Positions 40,946-52,145 of a DNA stretch of 64,000 bases are shown here, in pieces (positions within the stretch are counted from its first letter, which is position 1; each line of letters opens with the position of its first letter). Below the pieces are notes generated by a model. The model searched no databases. It saw nothing but the letters and a program-made list of their open reading frames with translations, and had not been told where the DNA came from. Source of the stretch: Diadophis punctatus similis (taxonomy: Eukaryota; Chordata; Lepidosauria; Squamata; Dipsadidae); contig JALIGW010000010.1 of assembly GCA_023053685.1 (NCBI GenBank), forward strand, positions 12,880,919 to 12,944,918, in the 5' to 3' direction. A program made the position numbers and the translations under genes.

Positions 40946-41797
40946 TACCATATTTTTCGGAGTATAAGACGCACCGGAGTACAAGACACACCTAGATTTT
41001 AGAGGAGGAAAACAAGAAAAAAAGTATTCTGAACCAAATGATGCAGTAATATATTATTTAATAAAATACCAGTGTAGCAGAATACTTTTTACAATCATGT
41101 ATACTTTTTACAACCATGTACACTTTTTACAACCATGTATACATGTATACTTTTTACAAACTTCAAACTTGACAGCTTTAAGACTAGTGGACTTCAACTC
41201 CTAGAATTCCTCCTCCAGTCATGCTAGCTCAGGAATGGGAGTTGAAGTCCACAAGTCTTAAACTTGCCAAGTTTGAAGACCCTTGCACCCCTAACCCCTA
41301 ACCCAGGGGTCTTCAAACTTGACAGCTTTAAGACTAGTGGACTTCAACTCCCAGAATTCCTCCTCCAGTCATGCTGGATATGGTAATTAGAAGGCAAAAA
41401 TGCCCCAATTTTTGCAAAAAACAGCCCGTTTTTCGCTCTCTTTTTTTTGCAAAAACAGGGCATGCAGAGGATCTGGGAAGCCTGCAGTGGACTCCTAGGA
41501 GGTGGGGGAAGGCAAAAACGCCCCAATTTTTGCAAAAAACAGCCCGTTTTTTGCTCATTTTTTTGCAAAAACAGGGCATGCAAAGGATCTGGGAAGCCTG
41601 CAGAGCACTCCTAGGGGGTGGGGGAAAGCAAACCCCCCCACTTTTGCAAAAAAAGGCCCGTTTTTTGCAAAAATTGGATGTGGGGGCGGGGCTTCAGGAG
41701 GCTAAAAATTGCTGTATTCGGTATATAAGACACACCGACATTTCCACCCTCTTTTTGGGGGCAAAAAGGTGCGTCTTATACTCTGAAAAATACGGTA
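40946..41797. mobile_element. TA-flanked MITE, second copy, with internal repeats
   Basis: The ends TACCATATTTTTCGG/AGTATAAGACGCACC and GGTGCGTCTTATACT/CTGAAAAATACGGTA match 1261-1750. It holds a palindromic AGTCCAC/GTGGACT-rich repeat (41160-41290, half copy at 41305-41373) and a ~118-bp tandem repeat (41403 and 41521, partial third near 41637) built on CCCCAATTTTTGCAAAAAAC. Confidence 0.8.
41160..41373. repeat. Palindromic MITE and its half copy
   Basis: TTCAAACTTGACAGCTTTAA to 41285 folds back on AAACTTGCCAAGTTTGAAGA. A second left half starts at 41305 after CAGGGGTC. This is probably a hAT-type foldback inside the TA MITE. Confidence 0.65.
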
Positions 41798-41853
41798 ATT
41801 ATAGTGGTAATTTTATTCCTGCAAATAATTAAAGAATTATAAACAGAACAAGA

Positions 41854-42090
41854 GCCGAGGTGGCGCAGTGGTTAAAGTGCAGCACTGCAGTTCAGCAGTT
41901 CAGCTGTTCAAATCTCATCGGCTCAAGGTTGACTCAGCCTTCCATCCTTCTGAGGTCGGTAAAATGAGGACCCAGATTGTTGGGGGCAATATGCTGAACT
42001 CTGTAAACCGCTTAGAGAGGGCTGTAAAGCACTATGAAGCGGTGTATAAGTCTATTACTATTACTATTGCTAACAAGCAAGTGTACAAAT
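41854..42090 (+). mobile_element. tRNA-derived SINE, squamate type
   Basis: The head carries RNA polymerase III boxes: A-box in GGTGGCGCAGTGGTTAAAG and B-box GTTCAAATCTC. The conserved body GTAAACCGCTTAGAGAGGGC follows and the tail is (TATTAC)n. The flanks share GAACAAGA (41846-41853 and 42091-42098), a target duplication. I do not give a family name. Confidence 0.85.
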
Positions 42091-42099
42091 GAACAAGAA

Positions 42100-42142
42100 C
42101 ATCATCATCATCATCATCTCTCTCTCCCTCCCTCCCTCCTTC

Positions 42143-42222
<80 letters not shown>
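42100..42222. repeat. ATC run, CCCT run and long CT array
   Basis: (ATC)n at 42099-42117, CCCTCCCTCC, then near-perfect (CT)n at 42147-42222, next to the SINE tail. Confidence 0.95.
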
Positions 42223-42227
<5 letters not shown>

Positions 42228-43743
42228 TCAACAATAAACAAACTGTTCAAGTTACTGTCTGAGATTTGCTATATACTTCCTGTCTGTTAGGAACTGAGAT
42301 TCAAAATAGTCAAGACCATGAATTTATCATAATTTGATCTTCCAAGGATTTAACATTTTCATTTCAAATCAGCTGTAGGAAACAAAAAAGCAAGTCAAAC
42401 TTAAACAACACTGACTTTTTTTACTTAAATAAGCAAAATTATTTTAATTCAAAATTTCAATCAACTTGATTTTGAACAGTTCTGTAAAAATTGAGTTTTA
42501 GTTCTGAATTATTGTTCCCTTCAAAATTAAGATGTATCAGTTTGTATGGTTCCTCACGGTACTGTCAAGTACCTCATGCCTTGGATGCTGATTTTTATAA
42601 TCAGTACAGAAGTATCCAACATTTCTAGATCTTATAAAAAATTATTCTCGTTTGAAAAAGGTTTGTTTTTTGTAGAGAGACCTTGGCACTAGCAAGAGAC
42701 TTGGTGAAGCTGTTCCATCTTCTCCTTAGCACCTTTTCTATGAGAAAAATTATAGAGTTAATGGTTAAAATATTACAAATGAAGCATAATGTCTCAAGTC
42801 CTCATCAAGTCCTGAGGATAAAAGCACTGCAACAAATGCCTTGTCTGAAAAGCATCTTAAATTTGCTCCATACTAGATGTTAAGCATGGAATTGTCATGC
42901 TTCATTCACCACTTAAAGAGCATTCATAGAGTGATATATTCCAATCATTGTGATCCTTTATTATCCCTTTCCTGTATTTTCATCTTTTAAAAAAGACTCT
43001 TTTTCAGAAGCATGGGAGAGTAGTATAATTTCCACAGTTACATATACCCATAGCATTTTTCTTCCATTCTATAAAAATATTTTTTTCATGTGACATACTT
43101 TATATTGGGAAAACAAAACTACTACAAGACAGCACTCATTAATTGATGGAAACTAATGTTCTATTATGTTTAGTAACAACAATTTTACACTCACAATTAT
43201 TAACCAAGATAATAAAATAGCTACAGCCTGAAGATTGTAATGAGTCTGTACTGAATTTTCAATATGTAGCCCTAAGGGCTACATCTCAACTTTAATATCA
43301 ACATAAACCAAGTTACACATATAGAATAGTTCCTCTTATGTGCTCTCTTCCCAGATGTTTTACATTTTTCCCCATAATTTCCAGTCCACAAAGATTATGC
43401 CAATTGGGAAATATGGAAGTTAAAGTCCAATGGATATAGAAAGCACCAGATTCAGAACTTTTCATAAGATCCTCCCCCACAACCCTCAGTATTCTGATAG
43501 TGGGGAAAATTGATTCCTGTTCTGCTTGCATCTTTCCACAGAAGAAGACTCAGAATTCTATTTATTATAAGTACTATAAGAGAGTGTGAATGAAATATCT
43601 GCGATAAGATGGGTGGCTAAATTTTACAAACAAACTTACAAATAAATAAACTTTTTTTTCATATGTTACCAGACCACTGGCCGCAATCAGAACTTTTATG
43701 TGCCACAATTCAGCTACTGATCTGCTTTGCTGTTATTGCAATC
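42223..43743. other. Unique-looking intergenic DNA
   Basis: About 1.5 kb, AT-rich, with no convincing ORF, repeat end or exon. The frames at 42683-42883 and 43313-43531 are short and without motifs. Confidence 0.45.
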
Positions 43744-44464
43744 CACTAGAACAGGCATCCTCAAACTACGGCCCGTGGGATGGATAGGGCCCGCCGAAGC
43801 CATTAATCTGGCCCGCGCGGGACCACAAGAGTGTCCTGCCCACATCACCCCACCCACCCGCCAGCCCCCACCCTTCGGCAGAGTGCAGGACTTACCTTTG
43901 CAAGCCCTGCGGGCTAGAACTGGAAGGTAAGGCCAATGTTTTTGGCCGGCAGAGTGCTTCTGGGGGGAAGGGGAGGCCCAAAAAGGTGCGCGCAGAGGCC
44001 CCGTGAAGCATCCACATGCCCTGTTTTTGGCTGGCAGAGTGCTTCTGAGGGGCAGGGGAGGCAAAAAACGGACTGCGCCTTTTGCCAGCCGAGGAAAGAA
44101 CTCGAAGATTTATCAGGGACTTCAATCCACCGTCGCTCCGCCAATTCATGGTCCCTCAGACTGTTGGGGGGGGGCAGACCGGCTGAGGGGCATGGCTAGG
44201 TGGTCATGTGGGGGCGTGGCTAGGAGGTCATGTGACTAGGTGGGCATGGCCAATTTAGCATTCCATTAAAAATGCACACAAATTAAACTTTAATTTGTTT
44301 TGTTCCTGGGTGTGTTTTATTTGCTTTTGTTTGCACGTTGCTCTTGCTCTTGGTTGACTTTTCTTTTTACTAGATCATTTTTTCAGTTGTTTAGTCTAGT
44401 GCTCCACTTCAGGAAACTCAGTTTGGCAGCAATTCTTCTCAGCCCCAAGGAGCTTATAACCAAC

Positions 44465-44466
<2 letters not shown>

Positions 44467-44554
<88 letters not shown>
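44467..44554. repeat. CT array
   Basis: About 44 uninterrupted CT units inside the hAT at 43752-45769. Confidence 0.98.
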
Positions 44555-44557
<3 letters not shown>

Positions 44558-45040
44558 TCTGGAGGTGGGGGAGGTCAAAAACAGGGCGTGCAGATTTCCT
44601 GGGAGGCCTCCGTGCGCCCCATTTTTGTCCTGCAGAGTGCTACTGGAAGCGGGGAGGCCAAAAAGAGGCCCGTTTTTCACCTCCCCCACCTCCAGTAGCA
44701 CTCTGCAGGTGAAAAATGGGCTAAAACATGCCCGGTTTTGGCATTCCGGGGTGTCTGTGCACCCCATTTTTCATCCCCCTGCCTCCAGAAGCACTCTGCA
44801 GGCCAAAAATGGGCTAAAACTGCCCCGTTTTTAGCCTCCCGGAGCATCTGCGTGCCCTGTTTTTCACCTCCCCCACCTCCAGTAGCACTCTGCAGTTCCA
44901 GGCCATGGGGCTCGCAAAGGTAAGTCCTGCGCTTGGCCGAAGGGTGGGGGCTGGCAGGTGGGCAGGGTGATGTGGGCAGGGCAGCCTCGTGGTCCTGTGC
45001 GGGCCGGATTAATGGTTTTGGCGGGCCATATGCGGCCCGC

Positions 45041-45755
45041 AGGCCGTAGTTTTTTTTTAATTCAAAAAGTTTTATTAGTACAAAGTACAAACATTTTTCT
45101 CTTTTTCTCCCCCCCCAACCTCCCCCCTCCCCCCCGACTTCCCAGAAAAAGCACAGGGTATAGTATTCAATAAACATAAACTTAAAATATACTAACAAAT
45201 TATAAATTCAAAATTTCTCTAATTTTTTAACTCCACATTATTAAAGATCTATTAAACCCATTCTAAAATTCTTAACATATATCATTATTACGCTATATAT
45301 ATCTTCTTAATCTGATACTTCTTTTGAATATAATCAGTCCATCTACTCCATTCCAGTATATATCTCTCATTTGAGTGAACTTTTAGATATGATGAAATTT
45401 TTGCCATTTCTGCCAGATGTGCGACTTTTATTGTCCATTCCTCGATGGTAGGTGTATCTTCTTTCTTCCAATACTGTGCTACCAGCAACCTGGCAGCTGT
45501 TATTAAGTTCAAAATCAATTTAGTCTCTGTTACAGTACAATCCTCAATTATTCCCAGTAAAAAAAACTGGTGTGAACTTAATTTTTTTCTTTAAGATGTT
45601 TTGAGTAATCCACCATATTTTAATCCAAAAAGCCTTAATTTTCTTACAAGTCACCAAGTATGGAAATAAGTAGCATCCACACATTCACATCTCCAACATT
45701 TAGGTTGTAAATTTGGATACATACGAGCTAGTTTTTTTGGATCTAAAGGCCGTAG
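45041..45755 (-). mobile_element. 5'-truncated L1 3' end with 9-bp duplication
   Basis: Insertion 45050-45746 lies between AGGCCGTAG (45041-45049, 45747-45755), a 9-bp duplication in the hAT terminus. It starts with poly-T on plus (the A tail), then a 3' UTR with a C-rich block, and encodes the ORF2 end ITAARLLVAQYWKKEDTPT at 45288-45518. The same L1 subfamily occurs at 54445-54726. Confidence 0.9.
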
Positions 45756-45799
45756 TTTGAGGACCCCTGATCTAGGTCTCCTAGTAGACAAGTAAGAGC

Positions 45800-46300
45800 C
45801 AAGTAATCTGCTGCAGCTGCCAAAAAACTGCTAATGCAGTTTCAAGATCATGTGAAGTGATAGTATCACTTTATATTGCACTAGTAAGATTACACTTGGA
45901 ATACTGCATCCAGTTCTGGTCACCATAATACAAAAAAGATATTAAGGTCCTAGAAAGAGTGCAGAGAAGAACAATGAAGATGATAAAGGATCTGGAGGCT
46001 AAATCATACAATGAAGATTGAGGGAACTAGGTATGTCTGGTCTAACAAAGAGGGGTGATATGATAGCAGTATTTCAATACTCGAGGGTAGTGAGAGGCTG
46101 TCACAAAGAAGAAGGGGTCAACCTAATCTCCAAAGCACCTGAGGGCAAGCTTACCTCTGGAAGTTGTGGATGCTCTGTTACTGGAGGTTTTCAAGTAGTG
46201 ACTGAATAGCCATTTGTTTGGAATGATAGCATCTCCTGCTTGAGCATGACCTCCAAGATCCTTTCCACCCCTATTATTCTATGTTCTATACTGTTCAATT
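45800..46300 (+). mobile_element. CR1 ORF2 end and 3' region
   Basis: The plus strand gives a decayed CR1 end: a [16 protein letters not shown] stretch near 45895, RGDMIAVFQYS at 46050, then GCTTACCTCTGGAAGTTGTG. It has shifts and no intact frame. The orientation is opposite to the CR1 at 47527. Confidence 0.7.
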
Positions 46301-47460
46301 GTATTTTCATACAATGTAGCTTTCTATAAGGTGGTGCCTTCCAGTTATCTTTGATCTGTATATCCTGGTTCTAACTGGCTTTAAAATGCAGTTTTAGGGT
46401 ACCAGTTAATGTCAATACTCCTTAGTGTTATCACACCACAAAACCCTGGGAGAAAAAAACGCATGATGCCAAGTGCCTTCCAGATTCCTAATAATTTTAA
46501 TTACATAACACATATTTATGTGCTTGCTCCCTGTCACATAGCATCTAAATTAAAGCCTCATTTTATTTTCTATTGCTTTTTTTCTCCACTTGTCTCTAAA
46601 ACAATTTCTTTGATTTATTTGCACCTCTCAGTCATAATGTTATTCTCCTCCTGCCTCCTGGTTCCCTGATTACCAGTGAAGTCACAGACTGTTTGATAAG
46701 TGTGGGTATCTTCTGCTTAGAAAAATGGAAGTTGAAAGTGTTCCTAATTCTGTCAAAAAATGATTTTTGATCTCCTTACCTTGCAAATTATTCTTGTGAG
46801 GGTCAGATGTGAATTGATTTCTGACATTGCTTTTTCTTGGCTATAAAGTGGTAAAATGTGGAGTGCTTTGAAGTTAGAAAGGTAATTGTGGAGACATAAA
46901 AATTGTATCTATAACCATCAGAGAAAGAGAGAGAAATTTGTCTTGAAATGACTGTCTCCATATCCTTCAGAGCAATAACTGCAACAACTCAGAACATAAC
47001 AGAGAGCTGAAATGATATGACTCATTTACTCCTAACAAGTCTAATACACTTCACTGAAAGCATGGTGCACATGACATAAGGAACTCTCTGTTATACTGGA
47101 AAAATGCTTCAAAGGCTATTAAAATAAAATCCCAGCCATTACTCTGGCTCAAATATTCTTCAACAACTAAATGAAGCCAACAATACCACAGAACTGTAAT
47201 TGTGTTATTTCTGTAATTTCTTGTCACTCTGAGAAATGTCTATGTTTTGTCCACTCTTTGTTCTTCAGAAATGAGGAAAATAAATCAGGCTGATAAAACA
47301 TGTTATTTTTAATTGCCATGTGTAGTGTTCCAGTTGCAATATTATTTGAGATGTTAAATGTTCATACTTTACATAAAAGACAGGCTTTCTGCACATTTAG
47401 GGCTGCACATTTCCCCAAGCAGCTTTCAATGTAACCATCAATTCAGCTACTGTTACTGAG
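46301..47460. other. Unique-looking AT-rich DNA
   Basis: No gene, exon or element recognised. The 86-codon frame at 46409-46669 is Ser/Leu-rich and without motifs. Confidence 0.45.
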
Positions 47461-47526
47461 TGATAGGATAGGATAGGATAGGATAGGATAGGATAGGATA
47501 GGATAGGATAGGATAGGATAGGATAG
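47461..47526. repeat. (GGATA)n microsatellite at a CR1 3' end
   Basis: About 12 perfect GGATA units, then GAACA units, directly joined to the 3' terminus of the minus-strand CR1. This is consistent with seeding by the CR1 tail. Confidence 0.95.
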
Positions 47527-48190
47527 AACAGAACAGAACAACAGAACAGAGCTGGAAGGAACCTTGGTTGTCTTCTAGTCCAGTCCCCTGCTCAAGCAGG
47601 AGAACCTATACAATCTCAGACAAGTGATTGTCCGTCTCTTCTTAAAAACCTCCAGTGATGGAGCGCCCACAATTTCTGAAGGCAAGCTGTTGCACTGGTT
47701 AATTGTCCTTACTCTTAGAAAGTTTCTCCTTAATTCCAGGTTGCTTCTCTCTTTGATCAGTTTCCAACCATTATTTCTTGTCTTGCCCACTGGTGCTTTG
47801 GAGAATAATTTGACCCCTTCTTCTTTGTGGCAGCCCCCAAATACTGAAATACCGCTATCATGTCACCCCTAATTCTTCTTTTCTTTAGACTAGCCAGACC
47901 CAAAATCTGCAGCCATTCTTCATATGGTTTAGTCTCCAGGCCTTTGATCATTTAGTTGCTCTTCTCTGAACTTTTTCCAAAGTCTCAACATCTTTTTGTA
48001 GTATGGTGACCAAAATTGGTTGCAGTATTCCAGATGTGGTCTTACTAGGGTTTTGTAAAGCGGCGCTAATATTTCATGTGATCTTGATTCTATGCCTCTG
48101 TTTATACAACCTAGGATTTTATTAGCTTTTTTGGCTGCTGCTGCATACTGCTGGCTCATATTCAAGTGATCATCCACTAGGACTCCAAGG
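47527..48190 (-). mobile_element. CR1 (L3-like) 3' part
   Basis: The minus strand encodes the end of ORF2: VLVDDHLNMSQQYAAAAKKA, GCINRGIESRSHEILAPLYK, LVRPHLEYCNQFWSPYYKK and, in another frame, RGDMIAVFQYL, then the 3' UTR. It is 5'-truncated at the Gypsy-2 LTR (48191). The thumb-region motif LVRPHLEYC is typical of CR1/L2. Confidence 0.85.
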
Positions 48191-48640
48191 GTCAGGGTTC
48201 TGACAGATGCCCTAATTAAATCATGAGCCTCGAGCCAAGCTTCAAAAGAAATCCAGTTATTTATTAGGAGCTTCATGTCGGCACGTTCCAAGTGAAGCCA
48301 ACTCTGACCTCATTTAATTTACATCCTGGCTTTGACCCTGTTTCCCCCTCCCCCCAAGGTGTGTCATTAGTCACATTATCCAACGAAGCAATTTTGCGGG
48401 TTGTAAAGATCACTCCCCTCCGGCCACTGTGGGTAACTGCAGAAATGGCCTTGACAGAGAGATGGCTGGAATGTGCTTTTGTTTTGACTGAAGTGCGATT
48501 TCCTTGCTGCAGCTGCAAAGTTCATTTTCCCGTCCCCCTTGCCTATGGCAACTCGAGAGCAGGCCAGGGATGCTTTGCAAGTTGACATTCGGCTCCCCTC
48601 ACTTCCTGAAGGCAACCTGTGCAAAGCAAAGACAGTTTGA
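48191..48640 (-). mobile_element. Gypsy-2 3' LTR (approximate)
   Basis: The outer end GTCAGGGTTC matches the Gypsy-1 LTR end (24601). An inner G-rich purine tract (GGGGGGAATC on minus, ~48668) may be the polypurine tract. The exact inner border is not certain. Confidence 0.5.
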
Positions 48641-48912
48641 GTACAGGTATAGATTTTAGGGTTGTGATTCCCCCCAGGCTTGTTTGGGTTGTCTGCGTGG
48701 AATTTAGCTATGAGGCGGTCAGCCTGGATGTTCCTACTCTTTACCCAAAATGCCTCTGATAAGGGGTAGCCCTTCCACTTGATTAGGTATTGGAGCTGTC
48801 TCCTTTGCCACCTCGAGTCGAGGATTTGTTGCACCACATAATGGGTTTTGCCCCCTATGATGACGGGGTCCAGGGGCTCAAGGGGTAGTGGCCTCAGGGT
48901 CGATCCAACCAC
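48640..48912 (-). pseudogene. Gypsy-2 chromodomain
   Basis: The minus frame reads YVVQQILDSRWQRRQLQYLI followed by KWKGYPLSEAFW, a chromodomain with its aromatic and KWKGY core, at the C-terminal end of Pol. In chromoviruses this module tethers integrase to chromatin. It follows the integrase in the same order as fish Sushi-type elements. Confidence 0.85.
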
Positions 48913-49022
48913 TGGTTTTAAGAAGCTGCTATGGAATAACGAGTGTATCTTCCCTAGCAGTCAAATTGCCCCGTGACCGGGTTGATGATCTTCACTATGG
49001 GGAATGGCCCCATGAACTTGGG

Positions 49023-49973
49023 TCACAGCTTCTTGCTGGGGAGTTGCAACCTCAAGTATTTTGTGGAGAGGTAGATCTTTCCCCCCAGCTGGAATGGCTG
49101 TTGTGGGGCTCGGTGTTTGTCTGCCTGTTTCTTATAGGTCTGCACCGCTTTAGCCAGCGCTTTCTTGACATTCTCCCATGCTGCTTTCAGCATTGACAGC
49201 CAGTCTGTCAAGCTGACTGAGGAGGGGGGATCGCTTAGATATTCTGGCATTGGGACGAAGTCCATACCGCTCACTACTTTGAACGGAGTTAGTCCTGTGC
49301 TACTGTGAACAGCATTATTGTACGCGACCTCAGAGAAAGGCAGGAGGTCCACCCAATTGGACTGCTGATAGTTCACGTAACACCTTAGGTACTGTTCTAC
49401 CATGGCGTTCAGTCTCTCTGCCCCCACCCCATTGGTGCTCAGATGAAAGGCTGAGCTAAGGCCCTGGGACGACCCAGTGGACCGCAGGAACTCCCTCCAG
49501 AACTTAGCCGTGGACTAGACCCCTCTGTCTGAGGTAATTCTTCATGGCACTCCATGCAGGTGGTTGATGTGCTTCAGGAGCAGTTTGGGTAGCTGGTAGG
49601 CTGAGGGTAATCCGCTGCAGGGTATGTAGTGTACCTGCTTGGAGAATAAGTCTATCACAGTCCAGATCACCGTGTTCCCCCTACTTTTTGGCAATTCCAC
49701 TTTGAAGTCCATTGTGATTTCCTCCCATGGCCTTGTTGGCTCTGCCACCAGTTGCAGCAGTCTGGGAGGTTTTCCTGGTCACTTTTTCATTATGGCGCAG
49801 ATGATGCAACTTTTCACATAACTGTCCATGTCTTTCTTTATGCCGGGCCACCAGAATTGCCTCCATACTAAGTCTTTAGGAACCCGAAGTGGCCTGCCGA
49901 TTTGATGTTGTGGCTCCTCTGGAGGTTTAAGGTGCGTAGGGACTCTGGGACGTAGGGTTTCATCCCCTTCCAT
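49023..49973 (-). pseudogene. Gypsy-2 integrase
   Basis: Fragments in order: RDLVWRQFWWPGIKKDMDSY, CAIMKK, then TMDFKVELPKSRGNTVIW (first Asp), a broken middle, and GAERLNAMVEQYLRCYVNYQ (Glu) with YNNAVHSSTGLTPF. Stops near 49515 and 49780 and shifts break it. Similarity to the Gypsy-1 integrase is high by eye. Confidence 0.85.
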
Positions 49974-50042
49974 GCTAAGTCAGCCCTTTTTGTCAAGATG
50001 TGTTGGTTGTCATAGAACCAGTGGTCTGCTAGCAGTTCAGTT

Positions 50043-50442
50043 TTGAGTTTCATGGTTAGATCTCTTGAGGGTCGATCTTGCTGGTCGTGGCATTGTCGTC
50101 TGGTGATCACTTGGGTGGCTGTTTGGGTAGGGGGGATGATGGTGTCTACTACCTTCTCCCGTTCGCATTTGTACTGGGGCATGCGGGAGAGGGTGTCAGC
50201 TAGGAATTTCCTCTCCCCTGGGATGTGTTTTAGCACAAAGTCGAACCAGTTGAAGTATTGAGCCCAGCGGACTTATTTGGGCAATAGTTTTTGTGGGGTC
50301 CTAAGGGCCTCCAGATTTTTGTGGTCAGTCCAGACTTCGAATGGTTTCTGCCCCCTTTCAGTAGGTGGCGCCAGGTTAGCAGTGCCCATCTTACTGCAAA
50401 AGCCTCTTTTTCCCATGCAGCCCATCGCCTCTCTGTGTCCAT
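50043..50442 (-). pseudogene. Gypsy-2 RNase H end and connection
   Basis: WEKEAFAVRWALLTWRHLLK is followed by a shifted DHKNLEAL-like region and LKHIPGERKFLADTLSRMPQ leading toward integrase. Degenerate. Confidence 0.75.
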
Positions 50443-50559
50443 GAGTTTGCAGGAGGTTAGGCGCAGGGCTGTAGTTTTCCTTTGCTATTTCTTTGGAGTA
50501 GCACTGCTCCCACTGCCACGTTGCTGGCGTCTGCTTGGATAAAGAAGGGTTGTTCGGGG

Positions 50560-51531
50560 TCAGGATGTTTCAGCACTGGTTCCTTTGCAAAAAGTTATTT
50601 TAGTGTTTCGAATGGCTTTTGGCAGGTTAGGTCCCACTGTAGGAGTTGTCCTGGGTGGGGCTTCATCCCTGGGCCCCCTGTCTTTAGGAGTTCTGTCATG
50701 GGTTTGGCAGTCTTCGCGAAGGAAGGGATGAATTGCCTGTAGAAATTTGCGAATCCTAGGAACTTTGTAGCTGTCTGCGGGTGCGAGGGGACTGGCAGCC
50801 TAGGACAGCTTGTACTTTGGCTGGGTCCATCTCTATGCCCTCATTTGACACTCGGTAACCCAGGTAGTCTAGTCATGCGTGGTGAAATTTGCATTTTGAC
50901 AGCTTGACGTACAGGTTTGCCACCAGAAGTTTTTCCAGTACCTGGCAAACTAGGGGTATATGGTCTCGATGTAGATGAGGATATTGTTCAAGTAGACAAG
51001 GATCCCCTTATAGAGGTGCTCATGCAGCACCTCTTTTATTAACTACATGAACACCGCCGGGGGGTCCTGCAGTCCGAAAGGCATCACTTTGAATTGGAAG
51101 CTCCCTAGGGGGCAGTTGAATGCTGTTTTCCATTCATCCCCCTCCCTGATGCGGACTCGGTAGTATGCTTCTCTGAGGTCTAATTTAGTAAAGACTTTTC
51201 CCTTGGCTAGGTGAGACAGCATATCCTTCACGAGAGGGAGGGGGTATAGGTTGTGTACACAAACACAGTATATTGCTCTAAAATCCATGTAAAATCTCAT
51301 AGTTCCATCTTTTTTTTCTTTGACTGGGACTGGGGCTGCGACCTGTGGCTTGGCTGGCTCAATGAACCCCCTTGCTAGGTTTTTGTCTATGTATTTGCAC
51401 ATTTCTTGCATTTCCCGGGGTGTCATGGCATACAGTTTGGGTTTGGGTTTGGGTAATTTTGCCCTGGGGATGATTTCGATGGCACAGTCCATCTCGTGGT
51501 GGGGGGTAGGACACTCGGCCTTGCTGAACAC
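50560..51531 (-). pseudogene. Gypsy-2 reverse transcriptase with altered active site
   Basis: The frame 51531-51043 has DCAIEIIPRAKLPKPKPKLY, MRFYMDFRAIYCV, FTKLDLREAYYRVRI and VMPFGLQDPPAVFM. Continuing in another frame near 50980 the catalytic box reads YLNN (codons at 50983-50988), with both Asp of YLDD replaced by Asn. Stops and shifts follow to RNase H. The RT is certainly dead. Confidence 0.85.
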
Positions 51532-51780
51532 TTCCGCGAGGTCCTGATATTCTCTGGGGATCTGTTTGGCCTCTGGGGTTTTGTTGGAGGTGGCTGCCAG
51601 TTGTTCTGGTGGGCCCTTTGGGAGGTTTCCCTATGTCAGCAATGCTTCTATTTGCTGGTGTGGAGGAGCTTGGGGTCGTTTGCTATCCTCAGCCTCCAGT
51701 TGCCCTCTTGCCACCAGATGGTCGGGCCCCACTTGTCTAGCCAGGAGAGCCCTAATATGACCGCATCTGTAATTTGTTTG

Positions 51781-52140
51781 CCCAGAACACGCGGTCCCCC
51801 CAGCTGATCTTCGTGCCTCATCTGCTTGCCTGCCTTCGCCGCGGCCTATCACGCCAGCCACGTGGCCCAGCTGATGTCTGCGCCTCGCCCGCTCTGCTGA
51901 CCGCAGCTGTCTGCGAAGGTAAGGTACTCGGCCGAAGGGCCGCCTCAGGGTGGACACGGTGAGGCTCAGCTGCCTTTTGGGCCTGGCTGTCACCATCCTT
52001 CTGCCCACCTGCCGCCCGCTTGCCCTCCGCCTCGGCTTGGGGAGATGCGCCAGTTCCTGCCTCTCGCCTTCCTCAGGGCCTCTGCCTGCATGCCACCTGC
52101 CCGCTCACCCTCTCTGCCTTCGGTTCCACATTCAGGTCGC
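51781..52140. other. GC-rich unassigned DNA, left of Copia
   Basis: A CpG-rich 360-bp stretch with no recognised product. Removing Copia and one TTCTG copy joins it to 60466-61147, so it was one ~1.04 kb GC-rich segment. It could be a host CpG island, a Gypsy leader or another element. Confidence 0.4.
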
Positions 52141-52145
52141 TTCTG

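Larger units (their letters stand above)
43752..45769. mobile_element. hAT element related to 35654-39113, carrying an L1 fragment
   Basis: It begins CAGGCATCCTCAAACTACGG and ends GGCCGTAGTTTGAGGACCCCTG. Internal GGTCCCTCAGACTGTTGGGG and TGGTCATGTGACTAGG match the autonomous-type element. GC-rich inverted blocks (43920-44100, 44560-44900) repeat CAGAGTGCTTCTGG. It contains a CT array and a minus-strand L1 insertion. Flanking octamers (CACTAGAA, ATCTAGGT) share only CTAG, so the duplication is not secure. Confidence 0.7.
48191..51780 (-). mobile_element. Gypsy chromovirus fragment (Gypsy-2)
   Basis: A minus-strand Gypsy with partial LTR (48191-~48640), chromodomain, integrase, RNase H, RT and the end of protease near 51740. 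Gag and 5' LTR are absent; GC-rich unrelated sequence starts at ~51780. It is the same lineage as Gypsy-1. Stops and frameshifts throughout. Confidence 0.8.

Noticed and set aside
41854..41930. Functional tRNA gene
   Set aside because: The A- and B-box sequence belongs to a SINE head; the body and tail and the flanking duplication show a retroposed element, and no tRNA cloverleaf is complete.
43744..45777. 8-bp target duplication around the hAT at 43752-45769
   Set aside because: Flanking octamers share only the central CTAG; not good enough to call.
46409..46669. Possible small gene in unique DNA
   Set aside because: No motif, no splice signals chosen with confidence, hydrophobic low-information translation.
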